DNA of 64,000 bases from Chitinophaga chungangae. GTDB lineage: Bacteria; Bacteroidota; Bacteroidia; Chitinophagales; Chitinophagaceae. Position numbers and translations under genes: made by a program. The stretch is taken from the NCBI RefSeq assembly GCF_017742215.1, contig NZ_JAGHKP010000002.1, forward strand, positions 840,737 through 904,736, given 5' to 3'. Every line of letters begins with the position of its first letter. Position 1 is the stretch's first letter. Below, piece by piece: positions 1 to 8,565 of this stretch. Under the pieces are notes generated by a model. The model ran no database searches. It had not been told where the DNA came from and was given only the letters and a program-made list of their open reading frames with translations.

Positions 1-705
1 GTGCCGGAAGGGCAGGACAAACTCGGCACTTATTTTATGTCCTGCGGCTGGCACCGCGGTTATTTCGGTATGCAGGTAAACAGCCCCACCGAAAGAAGGA
101 TCATTTTTTCCGTATGGGATTCCGGCAAAGAGCCGGACGACCGTTCGAAAGTACGCTACGAAGACCAGGTAACGCTGCTGGGTAAAGGAGACAGCGTGGT
201 GGCGCAGGGTTTCGGCGGCGAAGGCACCGGCGGCCACAGTCACTGGGTGTACAACTGGAAGGCGGGCGAAACCTACCGTTTCCTCATGCATGCGGTTCCC
301 GTGGGCACTACCACGCAATACACGGCGTATTTTTATGTGCCCGAGCATAAGGAATGGAAAATGATCGCGAGTTTCCGCGCGCCAAAAGACGGCAAATACA
401 TGGGCCATCTGTATTCTTTCCTCGAAAACTTCAGCTTTGAGAACGGCTATCAATACCGCAAAGGATATTACGGCAATCACTGGGTAAAAACCAGTAAAGG
501 CGAATGGATCGAGCTCACGAAAGCGCGTTTCAGCAACGATGCAACGGCCCGCGCCAAAGACCGTCTCGATTTCGGCGGCGGCTCCGAAAACGGCATGTTT
601 TATCTTTGGACGGCCGGTTTTGTGCCTGCCGACGCCAAAATGAACGATGTTTTCGAACGCGCGCCGCTCGGGAAAGCCCCGGAGATTGAGCTGCCTAAAT
701 TCTGA
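1..705 (+). CDS. DUF3472 domain protein, C-terminal part (cut by left edge)
   Basis: The reading frame is open to the left edge, so this is the C-terminal 234 residues of a longer protein and the GTG at base 1 is not a credible start. The visible part (GWHRGYFGMQVNSPTERRIIFSVWDSG, given here as two blocks: GWHRGYFGMQVNS and RRIIFSVWDSG) and the later LYSFLENFSFENG stretch resemble DUF3472, a secreted family in Bacteroidota often preceded by a DUF5077 domain. Family members are linked to polysaccharide-rich loci, but no enzymatic activity can be assigned from the sequence. A terminator follows the stop codon directly. The family call is from pattern memory. Confidence 0.7.
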   Translation: MPEGQDKLGTYFMSCGWHRGYFGMQVNSPTERRIIFSVWDSGKEPDDRSKVRYEDQVTLLGKGDSVVAQGFGGEGTGGHSHWVYNWKAGETYRFLMHAVPVGTTTQYTAYFYVPEHKEWKMIASFRAPKDGKYMGHLYSFLENFSFENGYQYRKGYYGNHWVKTSKGEWIELTKARFSNDATARAKDRLDFGGGSENGMFYLWTAGFVPADAKMNDVFERAPLGKAPEIELPKF

Positions 706-726
706 TCTTCATCTTTTTATAATAGG

Positions 727-754
727 AAATCCCGCCAAATGGCGGGATTTTTTT
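727..754 (+). terminator. Rho-independent terminator after the DUF3472 gene
   Basis: AAATCCCGCC and GGCGGGATTT form a 10-bp stem around a 4-base loop and run into a T tract. It lies 22 bases after the stop at 705. Confidence 0.8.
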
Positions 755-774
755 GTCAAATAAACACGTCATGA

Positions 775-803
775 TGTAAAAAATATTTTACATTTTGTAA
801 AAT
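775..803. promoter_or_regulatory. Operator-like array of alternating TGTAAAA half-sites
   Basis: TGTAAAA (775-781), TTTTACA (786-792) and TGTAAAA (797-802, within TGTAAAAT 796-803) alternate in orientation, giving two overlapping inverted repeats. The second is ATTTTACA-TTT-TGTAAAAT. The array ends 12 bases before the ATG at 816 and sits at the probable promoter; TATCTTTA at 809-816 resembles the Bacteroidota -7 element. An HTH protein is the second gene of this operon, so autoregulation is a natural guess. Confidence 0.45.
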
Positions 804-815
804 AAACCTATCTTT

Positions 816-1265
816 ATGAAAACCGATTACATGAAACCAAAATATCTCTTGCCTCACCTTTACAAAAAGATCGGCTGGGCGCTTACCGTCCCGTTTTTAA
901 CGTACGCCGTATATGCGTACATTCTCGGCGATATTTTCAACCTGCCGTTCAAGGCAGAGAACCTTGAAAACAAATTCCCCTGGCTGGGCACGATCGTGCT
1001 GATCGGCTTGCTGGGCGGATTGCTGCTGGTATCTTTCAGCAAAGAAAAAACGGAAGATGAATACATCAGCCGGCTGCGGCTGGAATCGCTGCAAGTGGCC
1101 GTGATCGTGAATTACGTGCTGCTGATCCTCGCAGCGCTGTCATTTTTCGGGCTGGATTTTTTATCCGTAATGGTGTACAACATGTTCACCGTACTGCTCA
1201 TTTTCATTATCCGTTTTCATTTTTTACTTTACCGCAACAAGTCCGCATATGAAAAACAGCATTAA
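816..1265 (+). CDS. Small four-helix membrane protein paired with an XRE regulator
   Basis: A 149-residue protein with about four hydrophobic segments (roughly residues 18-37, 56-74, 93-113 and 116-136) and a charged stretch between the second and third. No enzymatic motif is visible. It overlaps the downstream HTH gene by 17 bases, so the two are almost certainly translationally coupled. Such membrane protein/small XRE pairs are common, and the membrane partner may sense or modulate the regulator, but nothing here proves that. The ATG at 816 is chosen because it directly follows the promoter-like TATCTTTA; a second ATG lies six codons in. Confidence 0.75.
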   Translation: MKTDYMKPKYLLPHLYKKIGWALTVPFLTYAVYAYILGDIFNLPFKAENLENKFPWLGTIVLIGLLGGLLLVSFSKEKTEDEYISRLRLESLQVAVIVNYVLLILAALSFFGLDFLSVMVYNMFTVLLIFIIRFHFLLYRNKSAYEKQH

Positions 1266-1449
1266 GGTGGAACGTGCCCGCAAAAACCTGACGCAAGACG
1301 AGCTGGCGCGGCTGACGGGCGTTTCACGGCAAACCATCAATACCATCGAATCCAATAAATATGTGCCTTCCACCATTCTGGCCCTGAAAATTTCGCGGGT
1401 ATTCGGGAAGCCGCTGGAAGAGATCTTCGAGCTTGAAGAAGGGGATTGA
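1249..1449 (+). CDS. Small XRE-family HTH regulator (YozG-like)
   Basis: A 66-residue protein that is nearly all one helix-turn-helix of the Cro/CI type. TQDELARLTGVSRQTINTIE (residues 14-33) is the classical HTH signature, and the tail FGKPLEEIFELEEGD matches short YozG-like regulators that lack any sensor domain. The start lies inside the upstream membrane-protein gene (17-base overlap). The repeat array at 775-803 is the obvious candidate operator. Confidence 0.9.
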   Translation: MKNSIKVERARKNLTQDELARLTGVSRQTINTIESNKYVPSTILALKISRVFGKPLEEIFELEEGD

Positions 1450-1555
1450 TTTTACCGGCTTCTTTTCGCTGCCCGGCCGCCGTTGTGTCACTCACTTCAG
1501 CGGCCGATCTTTTTTCATCCCCTGTAAAATCATACTTTAGCATAAAATCCCCGGT

Positions 1556-2653
1556 ATGGCTAAACACGCACTGCTGCCGATCCCAGACGCGATCAATCCT
1601 TTCAGGGTACGCAAGCAACGGCTGATGAACTTTAACCCGGTAACGGCCACCACTTCCCGGAAACCCGTAGATCATGTGCGCATCACCGTTTTCGAATATT
1701 CGGCGGAAACCGTGAAAGAAGAAGTGATGGAAAAAGTTTCCGACTGTTTTCGTTTCCGCGAATCGGATTCCATCAAATGGATCAATGTAGACGGCATCAG
1801 GCGTGAAGAAGTGGAAGCCATCTGTAAAAATTACCACGTTCATTTCCTGCTGATGGAAGATATTCTCAGCGAAGGCCAGCGCGCCAAGATGGACGAGATC
1901 GGCGACAATCTTTTTTGCCTGTTGCCCATGATGTATTTCCAGCCGCAAAGCTCCACCGTCAACGAGGAACAGGTCAGCATCGTGTTGGGGAAAAACGTGG
2001 TCATCTCTTTCCAGGACGATCCAGACCGCGACGTATTCAATCCTATCCGCGACCGCCTTCGCACCGGCGGCACCAAGCTGCGCGCTTCCGGCGCCGATTA
2101 TCTCTTTTATTCCCTGCTCGACGTGATCGTGGATAATTATTTTATGGTGATGGACAATCTCGGCGAAAGGATCGAAGTGCTGGAAGAGATCATCCCGCGG
2201 CAGCCGACCAACCGCACGCTGGCGCGCATCAATTTTCTCCGCAAGGAAATGCTCGTTTTCAAACGCGCTATTTTCCCCGTGCGCGAGGTGCTGAGCGGAC
2301 TGCTGAAATCAGACAACTTCCTGCTGGAAAAAAACACAGAAAAATATTTCAAGGATGTGTACGATCATATCGTGCAAGCGGTAGACATGGCCGAGAGTTA
2401 CCGCGACCTCGTGATGAACCTGCAGGAATTATATCACGCGCAGATGAACCAGAAATTAAATGAAGTGATGAAAGTGCTGGCCGTTGTAACCACGCTGATG
2501 GCGCCGCTCACGGTGATCACCGGCATTTACGGGATGAATTTCGAACATATGCCCGAACTGAAAACGGCGAACGGGTATTTCGTGGTGCTCGGCGTGATGC
2601 TCGTTATGTTCGTGGGCATGATCATCGTTTTCAGGAAACGAGGCTGGTTTTAA
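1556..2653 (+). CDS. corA: CorA-family magnesium/cobalt transporter
   Basis: A 365-residue inner-membrane cation channel. A long cytoplasmic domain (residues 1-300) is followed by two C-terminal membrane helices (about 305-325 and 340-358). The selectivity motif YGMN is present (GMN at 326-328), followed by a short acidic loop (FEHMPEL) that matches the metal-facing end of CorA. The basic tail FRKRGWF is also typical. The gene stands alone. No magnesium-sensing leader is visible in the 106 bases upstream. Confidence 0.92.
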   Translation: MAKHALLPIPDAINPFRVRKQRLMNFNPVTATTSRKPVDHVRITVFEYSAETVKEEVMEKVSDCFRFRESDSIKWINVDGIRREEVEAICKNYHVHFLLMEDILSEGQRAKMDEIGDNLFCLLPMMYFQPQSSTVNEEQVSIVLGKNVVISFQDDPDRDVFNPIRDRLRTGGTKLRASGADYLFYSLLDVIVDNYFMVMDNLGERIEVLEEIIPRQPTNRTLARINFLRKEMLVFKRAIFPVREVLSGLLKSDNFLLEKNTEKYFKDVYDHIVQAVDMAESYRDLVMNLQELYHAQMNQKLNEVMKVLAVVTTLMAPLTVITGIYGMNFEHMPELKTANGYFVVLGVMLVMFVGMIIVFRKRGWF

Positions 2654-2660
2654 AAAAATA

Positions 2661-2701
2661 ATTCCCCTGAAATCGGCCATGATAAACCGTTCCAGGGGAA
2701 T
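2661..2701. terminator. Possible shared terminator hairpin between corA and DUF2480
   Basis: ATTCCCCTG (2661-2669) pairs with CAGGGGAAT (2693-2701) across a 23-base loop, between two convergent genes. The loop is long and the flanking T/A runs are modest, so this is only a candidate. Confidence 0.4.
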
Positions 2702-2719
2702 CAAATATTATTTCCCGGA

Positions 2720-3223
2720 TTATTTTTTCTTATACACCGGCACGGTGGAACAAGGTTCGCCGTACATAATGCTTTTCGCAACGGGCCGCAGTACGCGGGT
2801 GATTTCCACGTAAGCCACCTCGCTCACCGTTTTATCTCCGCAACCCTTTATCACGATCCGCTGATCCCTGAACTGTTCGGGGTCCAGCGCCGCGATGTTT
2901 TTCATGTACAAGGTTTTATGCACAAACTCCGCGTCGCCAAAAGCATAAAATTTCGCAACGGGCTCGAGGTAACTGGCAACGAGCATGTACGCCCACAACG
3001 GTACGATGGCATCTGCCGTGCAGGTGATGGCTACGTTTTTATCGCGGTATTGTTCCCAGTCGAGGTTTTGCAGGTCCGCACGGAAATCTTTTTCTTTCAG
3101 GATCAGTTCCATGAAAAGATGATTTTTCATGTCGAACACCACAATTTCCCCCTGCGGGTAATAATTCTCCAGGTCTATAGTGGTAAGCGCGCTTTGCGCC
3201 ACTTTATTTACGATCTCTTCCAT
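2720..3223 (-). CDS. DUF2480 family protein
   Basis: A 167-residue soluble protein. It begins MEEIVNKVAQSALTTIDLE and contains DWEQYRDKNVAITC and the C-terminal SIMYGEPCSTVPVYKKK, which fit DUF2480, a family found almost only in Bacteroidota. Its function is unknown. There are two Cys-containing spots (ITCTADAI near residue 67 and GEPCSTVP near 158) but no recognisable metal site. It lies downstream of ppiD on the same strand, but a terminator separates them. Confidence 0.8.
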   Translation of the reverse strand: MEEIVNKVAQSALTTIDLENYYPQGEIVVFDMKNHLFMELILKEKDFRADLQNLDWEQYRDKNVAITCTADAIVPLWAYMLVASYLEPVAKFYAFGDAEFVHKTLYMKNIAALDPEQFRDQRIVIKGCGDKTVSEVAYVEITRVLRPVAKSIMYGEPCSTVPVYKKK

Positions 3224-3302
3224 ACTGCAAATTTACGGATTTCCGGGGTTCGGCGCTTCCCTGCGGTAAGCGGGAGACGTTTTTCACAACGGTTGAACCA
3301 AT

Positions 3303-3330
3303 AAAAAAAGCCCCGGCGAATGCCGGGGCC
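3303..3330 (-). terminator. Rho-independent terminator of the ppiD-like gene
   Basis: On the minus strand GCCCCGGC-ATTC-GCCGGGGC is followed by seven T residues. It lies about 25 bases after the stop of the peptidylprolyl isomerase gene. Confidence 0.85.
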
Positions 3331-3353
3331 TTCAGACTATATTTTTTCAAAGA

Positions 3354-5480
3354 TCAATTGCCGCGATAGATCTCGGCGCGGTTGTCTTTGATATTGCTTT
3401 TCTTTTTCAGGATCAGCGGGAACAGCAGCTGGTCCACCATCTGACGGGTATCGCGCTCCTGCGCCAGGCGCTGGGTGGCGTAATCGTAAGCGGCGGGTTG
3501 CTCCGCGTCTACATAGTTGTTCACTTTGATCACATACACGCCGCTGAGGCCCTGGATGGGGGAAGAAGATTTCGCGGTACCCCATGCTTTGTTGAAAGCG
3601 GCGCCGGCGATGCGCGGTTCGGGACCGAGCGCGGCTACGAACGGAGAAGCGAAACTTACGCCATCGGCGGTAAGCACCGGTTGGTTGGTAGCGGTAGCGG
3701 CTGCTTCGATCGTGGCGGGATTGTTCATCTTCGCGATGATCTGGTCGGCTTTTTTGTTTTTCCTCACTTCAGCTTCCACCTGCGGGCGAACGTCTTCCAG
3801 CGGTGCGGTGCCTTCTTCGCGGGCGCCGGTCATTACAGCGATCACGAATTTATCTTCGAGGGTGAATACGGGGCTGATGTCGTTCACATCCGCATCGTAA
3901 GCCCAGGACACGATATCGCGGGCGCTGCCGAGGCCGGGCAGTACGTAGTCCATCGGGCGGATGTTGTTAGCCAGTCTTTTGTTCAGGCCTTGTTCCTGGA
4001 TGGATTTATCGAAAGATTTACGGTCGCGGTTTTTGGAAGCGAACTCGTTCGCGGCTGAAAGCGCTTCGGTGCTGGTGGCGGAGCTGGCGTCTACGCGTTT
4101 GGCGAGGTACGCTACTTTCACTGCGGGACCGGGGTTGATCTGGGCGGTGATTTTCATCACGGAGTAACCGAGGTTCGGCAGTTTGATCACTTTCACCTGT
4201 CCAACGGAACCTTCATACGCCGCTTCTTTTACGGGAGCGAATTCGTTGGGCACGCGGGCGAGGCCGGCCAGTGTGTATTCGCCGCCGTTCTGTTTGGAGT
4301 ACGGGTCTTGCGAGAACACGGTAGCCAGGGCGGCAATGTCGCCACCGCCGCGGATCACGGCTTCGAGGCTGTCAGCTGTTTTTTTAGCGATGGAATCGCC
4401 GTTGGCTGACTGCAGCGGTATAAATATATGTGAGAACTTCAGGGTGTCTGCCTGGATTTTGCGCGCGAGCATTTTTGCGAACACGATTGCGTTGCCGTCG
4501 CGGTAAGGACCGTACATGCCGCCCACCGGCAGGTCTACGATGGAATCTTTTTCCGGCACCTGGATGGCGTTGCGGGAAAGAAAAATATCGTCGAAGCCAA
4601 GTTCGGAGTTCAATTTGGTAAAGCTGGCGGGATCGGAAGTAGTGTCCAGCTCTTCTTTCAGTTTCACCAGGTCCGCGAGTGCGGCGGCGGTATCGGCGGC
4701 GGAAGGAATTACATCAAAAGAGAGGTATTCGATCCTGCGGCTTTCTTCCACCTGGAAAGAAGCTTTGTGGTCCTGTATATATTTATTGAGCTCGGCGTCG
4801 GTTACTTTCACCGTGCTGTCTGCAATCGTAACATAAGGAACGTGCACATAGCTGATAGTAGCGGTTTTCGCGTTATCGGCCTGCTGCATGTCTGCCATCC
4901 ATTTGGGATAGTTGATAGCCTGGTTGATCAGGGTGATATATTTATTCCTCGCCTGGTAGTCGTGCAGTTCGCGGTCGAGCATTTCCAGCTGTGCGGTCAT
5001 CTGGCCAGTCTGGTCCTGGCGGGCGTTTTCCCTTACACGGTCGATCAGCGTAGGATCGTACTGGCCGGTTTCGGGATTCACGAAATAACGCATCATCACG
5101 GGGTGCGGGGTTTTGCTCCTTACGATATCCACCAGTTCTGTTTCGGTCACTTCGATGCCGAGTTTTTCAAACTGGCCGCTCATGATCTGTTCCTGCAGAA
5201 AACCGTCCCATGCCTGTTCGCGGATACGCTGGATATCTTCGTCGCCGAGCGAAAGGCCGCCCATGTTCTGCTGGGCGATACGCTGTGCGTTCTCGATGCG
5301 GTTCTGGTATTCCGCGGTTTCAAGTTCAACGCCGTTTACTTTGCCCACAACATTGGACTGGCCGAACATGGAATTTCTTCCGAAGAAAACGTCCTGTAAC
5401 AAAAAGCTCACAATAGCCACACAGATCAATACAATGATCAAAACGGCGTATTTGTCCCTGATTTTCTGAATAACTGACAT
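3354..5480 (-). CDS. ppiD: PpiD-like membrane-anchored peptidylprolyl isomerase/foldase
   Basis: A 708-residue envelope chaperone. One N-terminal membrane helix (residues 11-29) anchors a large periplasmic part. A SurA_N-like region (about 45-200) precedes a parvulin/PpiC domain (about 345-445: KFSHIFIPLQ, then FSQDPYSKQNGGEYTLAG), and a second non-catalytic helical region follows. Length and order match Bacteroidota SurA N-terminal-domain proteins annotated as PpiD. It assists folding of outer-membrane and secreted proteins. It is transcribed leftward, away from the putative origin. The symbol is by domain architecture, not orthology testing. Confidence 0.88.
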   Translation of the reverse strand: MSVIQKIRDKYAVLIIVLICVAIVSFLLQDVFFGRNSMFGQSNVVGKVNGVELETAEYQNRIENAQRIAQQNMGGLSLGDEDIQRIREQAWDGFLQEQIMSGQFEKLGIEVTETELVDIVRSKTPHPVMMRYFVNPETGQYDPTLIDRVRENARQDQTGQMTAQLEMLDRELHDYQARNKYITLINQAINYPKWMADMQQADNAKTATISYVHVPYVTIADSTVKVTDAELNKYIQDHKASFQVEESRRIEYLSFDVIPSAADTAAALADLVKLKEELDTTSDPASFTKLNSELGFDDIFLSRNAIQVPEKDSIVDLPVGGMYGPYRDGNAIVFAKMLARKIQADTLKFSHIFIPLQSANGDSIAKKTADSLEAVIRGGGDIAALATVFSQDPYSKQNGGEYTLAGLARVPNEFAPVKEAAYEGSVGQVKVIKLPNLGYSVMKITAQINPGPAVKVAYLAKRVDASSATSTEALSAANEFASKNRDRKSFDKSIQEQGLNKRLANNIRPMDYVLPGLGSARDIVSWAYDADVNDISPVFTLEDKFVIAVMTGAREEGTAPLEDVRPQVEAEVRKNKKADQIIAKMNNPATIEAAATATNQPVLTADGVSFASPFVAALGPEPRIAGAAFNKAWGTAKSSSPIQGLSGVYVIKVNNYVDAEQPAAYDYATQRLAQERDTRQMVDQLLFPLILKKKSNIKDNRAEIYRGN

Positions 5481-6137
5481 ATAATATATAGTCTAAATTT
5501 TAGAGGTAGCAAAAATAGAATAATTTAGTTGGAACTGCAAAATAGCTTTTTTTGAGCCGAAAGCCAATACAGCAAAGGGTTTGAGCGGTGCCGGGAGGGG
5601 CGGTTTTTCAGCTTCATTCACACCTTTTCCACATATTCATCATTTTTAATACACAGGTATTGGTTGTTTAAAATTGGTTGATTCCCCCGCTCATGGGTTA
5701 TTTCAAGCCGTCGTTGGCCAAAAAAATTCATTGCGGTTATTCACAAAATAAACATATAACTGATATAATCCACAACAATTTGTGAATAGTTCGACGTAAA
5801 AACAGAAAATTTTTGTTGTGTTGCTGTTTCAGCAAAAGGTGGCTTTTTTTCCACAAGTTCTGTGAATAACCATGGGGCTAACGTTGTTTTTTATGGGAAA
5901 ACGGCTATTCCGGCGGAGGTAAAACTAAATTTGTTTTTATGCGCCGGGTTGGTCGGTGAATTTTGAAAGTAGATAACCCTCATGTTTTAACATTTTCTTA
6001 ATATACACAACCCGGAAAAGTTGTTCAGGTTTTTGCCCGTTCACACTGTGGATAAAAGCTATGAAATTCAATAGCGACGCGAAAAACCGGTGTTAATTTG
6101 ATGTGGATAGCGGCTAAAAAAATAATAACAACTACAT
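5481..6137. other. AT-rich non-coding gap with DnaA-box cluster: candidate oriC
   Basis: No plausible gene. The gap lies between divergently transcribed ppiD and nadA and holds a cluster of DnaA-box-like 9-mers. One is perfect, TGTGGATAA at 6047-6055. One-mismatch boxes are TTTTCCACA at 5625 and 5847, TTATTCACA at 5738, TAATCCACA at 5766, TGTGAATAA at 5861 and TGTGGATAG at 6102; TGTGAATAG at 5781 has two mismatches. AT-rich stretches lie between them (for example 5640-5690 and 5970-6010). Two parS-like sites and mnmG lie 3-4 kb to the right. No dnaA gene is in the window; in Bacteroidota dnaA is often not beside the origin. Confidence 0.6.
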
Positions 6138-6233
6138 TTGTATCAGGAGGGAAAAACGAGTTTCCCCCAAATTCACACCCCTAATAGTAGTGGGCTTTTT
6201 CTTCTTTTTAAAAAGAAAGTTAAATCTATAGTT

Positions 6234-7241
6234 ATGTTTATGGCGTTAACGGAAGCAAAAAAAAATTTGCAGAAAAAAGGTTTCCTGGATATGGAGGTAG
6301 ACGTGAAGCTAGACCTGTTCGCGGAAATTGAAAGGCTCAAAAAAGAAAAAAACGCGATCATTCTCGCGCATTATTACCAGGAGCCGGATATCCAGGACGT
6401 GGCGGATTATATTGGAGACAGCCTGGGGCTCAGCCAGCAGGCTGCGAAAACCGACGCCGACATTATCGTGTTCGCCGGCGTGCATTTTATGGCTGAAACC
6501 GCGAAGATCCTCAGCCCCCAGAAAAAAGTGCTGCTGCCCGATCTGAAAGCGGGCTGTTCGCTGGCAGACAGTGCGCCGCCCGAACTGTTCGCCAAATTCC
6601 GCGAGAAATATCCTGATCACATCGTAATATCTTATATCAATTGTTCCGCGGGTATCAAAGCGCTCTCGGATATCATTTGCACGAGCTCTAATGCCGAAAA
6701 AATCATCGAAAGCGTTCCGAAGGACCAGCCGATCATTTTCGCGCCGGACCGCAACCTGGGGTCTTACCTGATCAAAAAAACGGGTCGTGATATGGTGTTA
6801 TGGAACGGGGCCTGCATGGTGCATGAAATTTTCAGCCTGGAAAAGATCACGAAGCTGAAGGTACGTCACCCGGATGCGAAGATCATCGCGCACCCGGAAT
6901 GTGAAGCGGCGGTGTTGCAGGTGGCGGACTTCATTGGTTCTACGACGGGACTGCTGAAATTCACGCAGCGTGATTCCGCGCAGGAGTATATCGTGGTAAC
7001 GGAAACAGGCATTCTGCACCAGATGCAGAAGGAGAACCCGGGCAAAACGTTCATCCCTGCGCCGCCGAACAATGCGTGTGCATGTAATGATTGTCCGCAT
7101 ATGAAACTGAACACGCTGGAGAAATTGTACTTGTGCATGGAATACGAGGAGCCGGAGATCACGATGGATGAGGAGCTGCGTATTGCGGCGAAGAAACCGA
7201 TCGACCGGATGCTGGATATCAGTGCGAAGGCAGGGCTCTGA
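6234..7241 (+). CDS. nadA: Quinolinate synthase A
   Basis: Condenses iminoaspartate with dihydroxyacetone phosphate to quinolinate in de novo NAD synthesis, using a [4Fe-4S] cluster. [19 protein letters not shown] is the NadA hallmark, and cluster cysteines are expected in [20 protein letters not shown] and the C-terminal [12 protein letters not shown]. The frame is open back to 6138, but the extra 32 residues do not look like NadA and overlap a promoter-like TACATTTG (6133-6140). I therefore place the start at ATG 6234 (335 residues; 6240 is also possible). nadB and nadC are not in the window. Confidence 0.93.
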   Translation: MFMALTEAKKNLQKKGFLDMEVDVKLDLFAEIERLKKEKNAIILAHYYQEPDIQDVADYIGDSLGLSQQAAKTDADIIVFAGVHFMAETAKILSPQKKVLLPDLKAGCSLADSAPPELFAKFREKYPDHIVISYINCSAGIKALSDIICTSSNAEKIIESVPKDQPIIFAPDRNLGSYLIKKTGRDMVLWNGACMVHEIFSLEKITKLKVRHPDAKIIAHPECEAAVLQVADFIGSTTGLLKFTQRDSAQEYIVVTETGILHQMQKENPGKTFIPAPPNNACACNDCPHMKLNTLEKLYLCMEYEEPEITMDEELRIAAKKPIDRMLDISAKAGL

Positions 7242-7263
7242 TTTTTGCTGGAAATAATTTTAG

Positions 7264-7291
7264 AACCGTCCTCTTTGAGGGCGGTTTTTTT
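7264..7291 (+). terminator. Terminator after nadA
   Basis: AACCGTCCTC-TTTG-AGGGCGGTT, with one unpaired position, runs into seven T residues, 22 bases after the nadA stop. Confidence 0.8.
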
Positions 7292-8149
7292 ATGCTCTTT
7301 TATTTGTTTATGATATTATTTTCTATGTATTAGATTGATTGCATTCATAATATATATTATGAAGTTTGTTTTGGCGGTTTTATAGCTGGAAATTTTGGAG
7401 TTTGATTGATTTAACCTTTTGCATTTTCGGCTCCAATTTCTACGACGGGTAATTGTGGAGGATTTGAGATAGATGTAATTCAGGTTTGCTGGTGATTATT
7501 ATTTTGGAAATCGTGGTTTGTGAAATGATGTCTTTTTTGCGATGATTTTGAGTAAATCAGATCTTTATTGATTTTAGAAAGTTTGGTTGTGATTTTTCGT
7601 TTGAGTGGAATGTTGTCTTTGGTTTTAACGTATTACTTTTTGAAAGAATTTTTGATGGTTGAATAATGGGGACTTTTCCGAGGAAACAGGAGGTGGAGTT
7701 ATTAACTGAAATTTGTTTTGGAAAGATATTTTCCTGCAGGTGGATTTTCCTTTTGAGATGTTGAGGTATTCTTTGAATTTTTGTTTGTGGATGTAGTTGA
7801 GGAATCTGGTCGCGGGAAAGTCTTAGTTCGGGAAATATCGAAACGGGCTTTTTGTTTTTCATTTGGATGAGTGTATTCTACGTTCTTCCCTCCTTCTTTC
7901 TTTTTCGATGGCGAAATGAACTCGTGTTACTTTTTTAGAGCTGGGAATTTTATAACGTCTTGTCAGGATGTTTGGATAATAGAGAAGATGTTAAATACTG
8001 CCGAAAAGTTTAGGATTACTCCAAGTGATAATGTTGCTTTTTTTTATTAATGCCTGTGAAGACAGTACCTGAAAAGTGAGGTTGAATTTTTTTGGATCTC
8101 GGTTTTTATTTGACTGAAGTATTAGCCTCTCCCATCCCCCCATCCCAAA
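7292..8149. other. Non-coding tract, AT-rich and strongly G/T-biased on the + strand
   Basis: About 860 bases without a credible gene. The + strand is rich in T and G and poor in C: 7561-7620 contains 32 T, 14 G, 11 A and 3 C. The only sizeable frame is on the minus strand (7557-7862); it is Lys/Pro/Gln/Ser-rich, which such skewed DNA gives by chance. I see no tRNA, repeat array or mobile-element ends. The bias is what unselected leading-strand DNA near an origin would show. Confidence 0.6.
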
Positions 8150-8183
8150 TAAAAAAAGGCTGCTCCATCAGAACAGCCTTTTC
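8150..8183 (-). terminator. Terminator of feoA
   Basis: On the minus strand AAGGCTGTTC-TGAT-GGAGCAGCCTT forms a stem with one G-T pair and ends in a run of T residues, about 20 bases past the feoA stop. Confidence 0.8.
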
Positions 8184-8202
8184 AAAAAATATCCTTCAGT
8201 GA

Positions 8203-8433
8203 TTACACTGCTATTTCTTCCACCCAGATATGATCTGCTTCCGTTTTACGCAGTGAAAGATTATAACCAGCTACGATAATGCAGATAGGATCTCCCAAAG
8301 GAGCGATCTTTTCTACCTTGATGGTTTCGCCAGGCACACATCCCATCTCCATGAGCTTTATATGAATGTCGCTTTTTTCAAATTCCCGGATTACCGCACT
8401 TCTGCCAATTGTTAGAGACGAGAGTTTAATCAT
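8203..8433 (-). CDS. feoA: FeoA-domain protein (ferrous iron uptake accessory)
   Basis: A 76-residue SH3-like FeoA domain. KLMEMGCVPGETIKVEKIAP and DPICIIVAGYNLSLRKTEA give the usual order LxxMG.xxG..I.V and G..iaLR..EA. FeoA is a small cytoplasmic partner of the ferrous iron transporter FeoB. Here it stands alone between non-coding tracts, while feoB lies 29 kb to the right at 37157, also without a feoA neighbour. It could act in trans or be a regulator-like paralogue; a second feoA elsewhere cannot be excluded. Confidence 0.85.
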   Translation of the reverse strand: MIKLSSLTIGRSAVIREFEKSDIHIKLMEMGCVPGETIKVEKIAPLGDPICIIVAGYNLSLRKTEADHIWVEEIAV

Positions 8434-8565
8434 AAATATTTGTTGAGCGAGTTAAAACCGATCTGTGACCAAGGCCCCAGCTATTACAGCGCAAAGGTAT
8501 TGCACAAAGGGCAATATCCAAAAAATGACCGCCCCGGAACGGATTTTTCACTATAATTTTACACT

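Noticed and set aside
1450..1555. Magnesium-responsive leader before corA
   Set aside because: About 100 bases with no stable hairpin series; no known leader motif seen.
7557..7862. 101-codon minus-strand frame in the G/T-rich tract
   Set aside because: Its Lys/Pro/Gln/Ser composition is what the complement of G/T-rich DNA gives; there is no start signal or family likeness.
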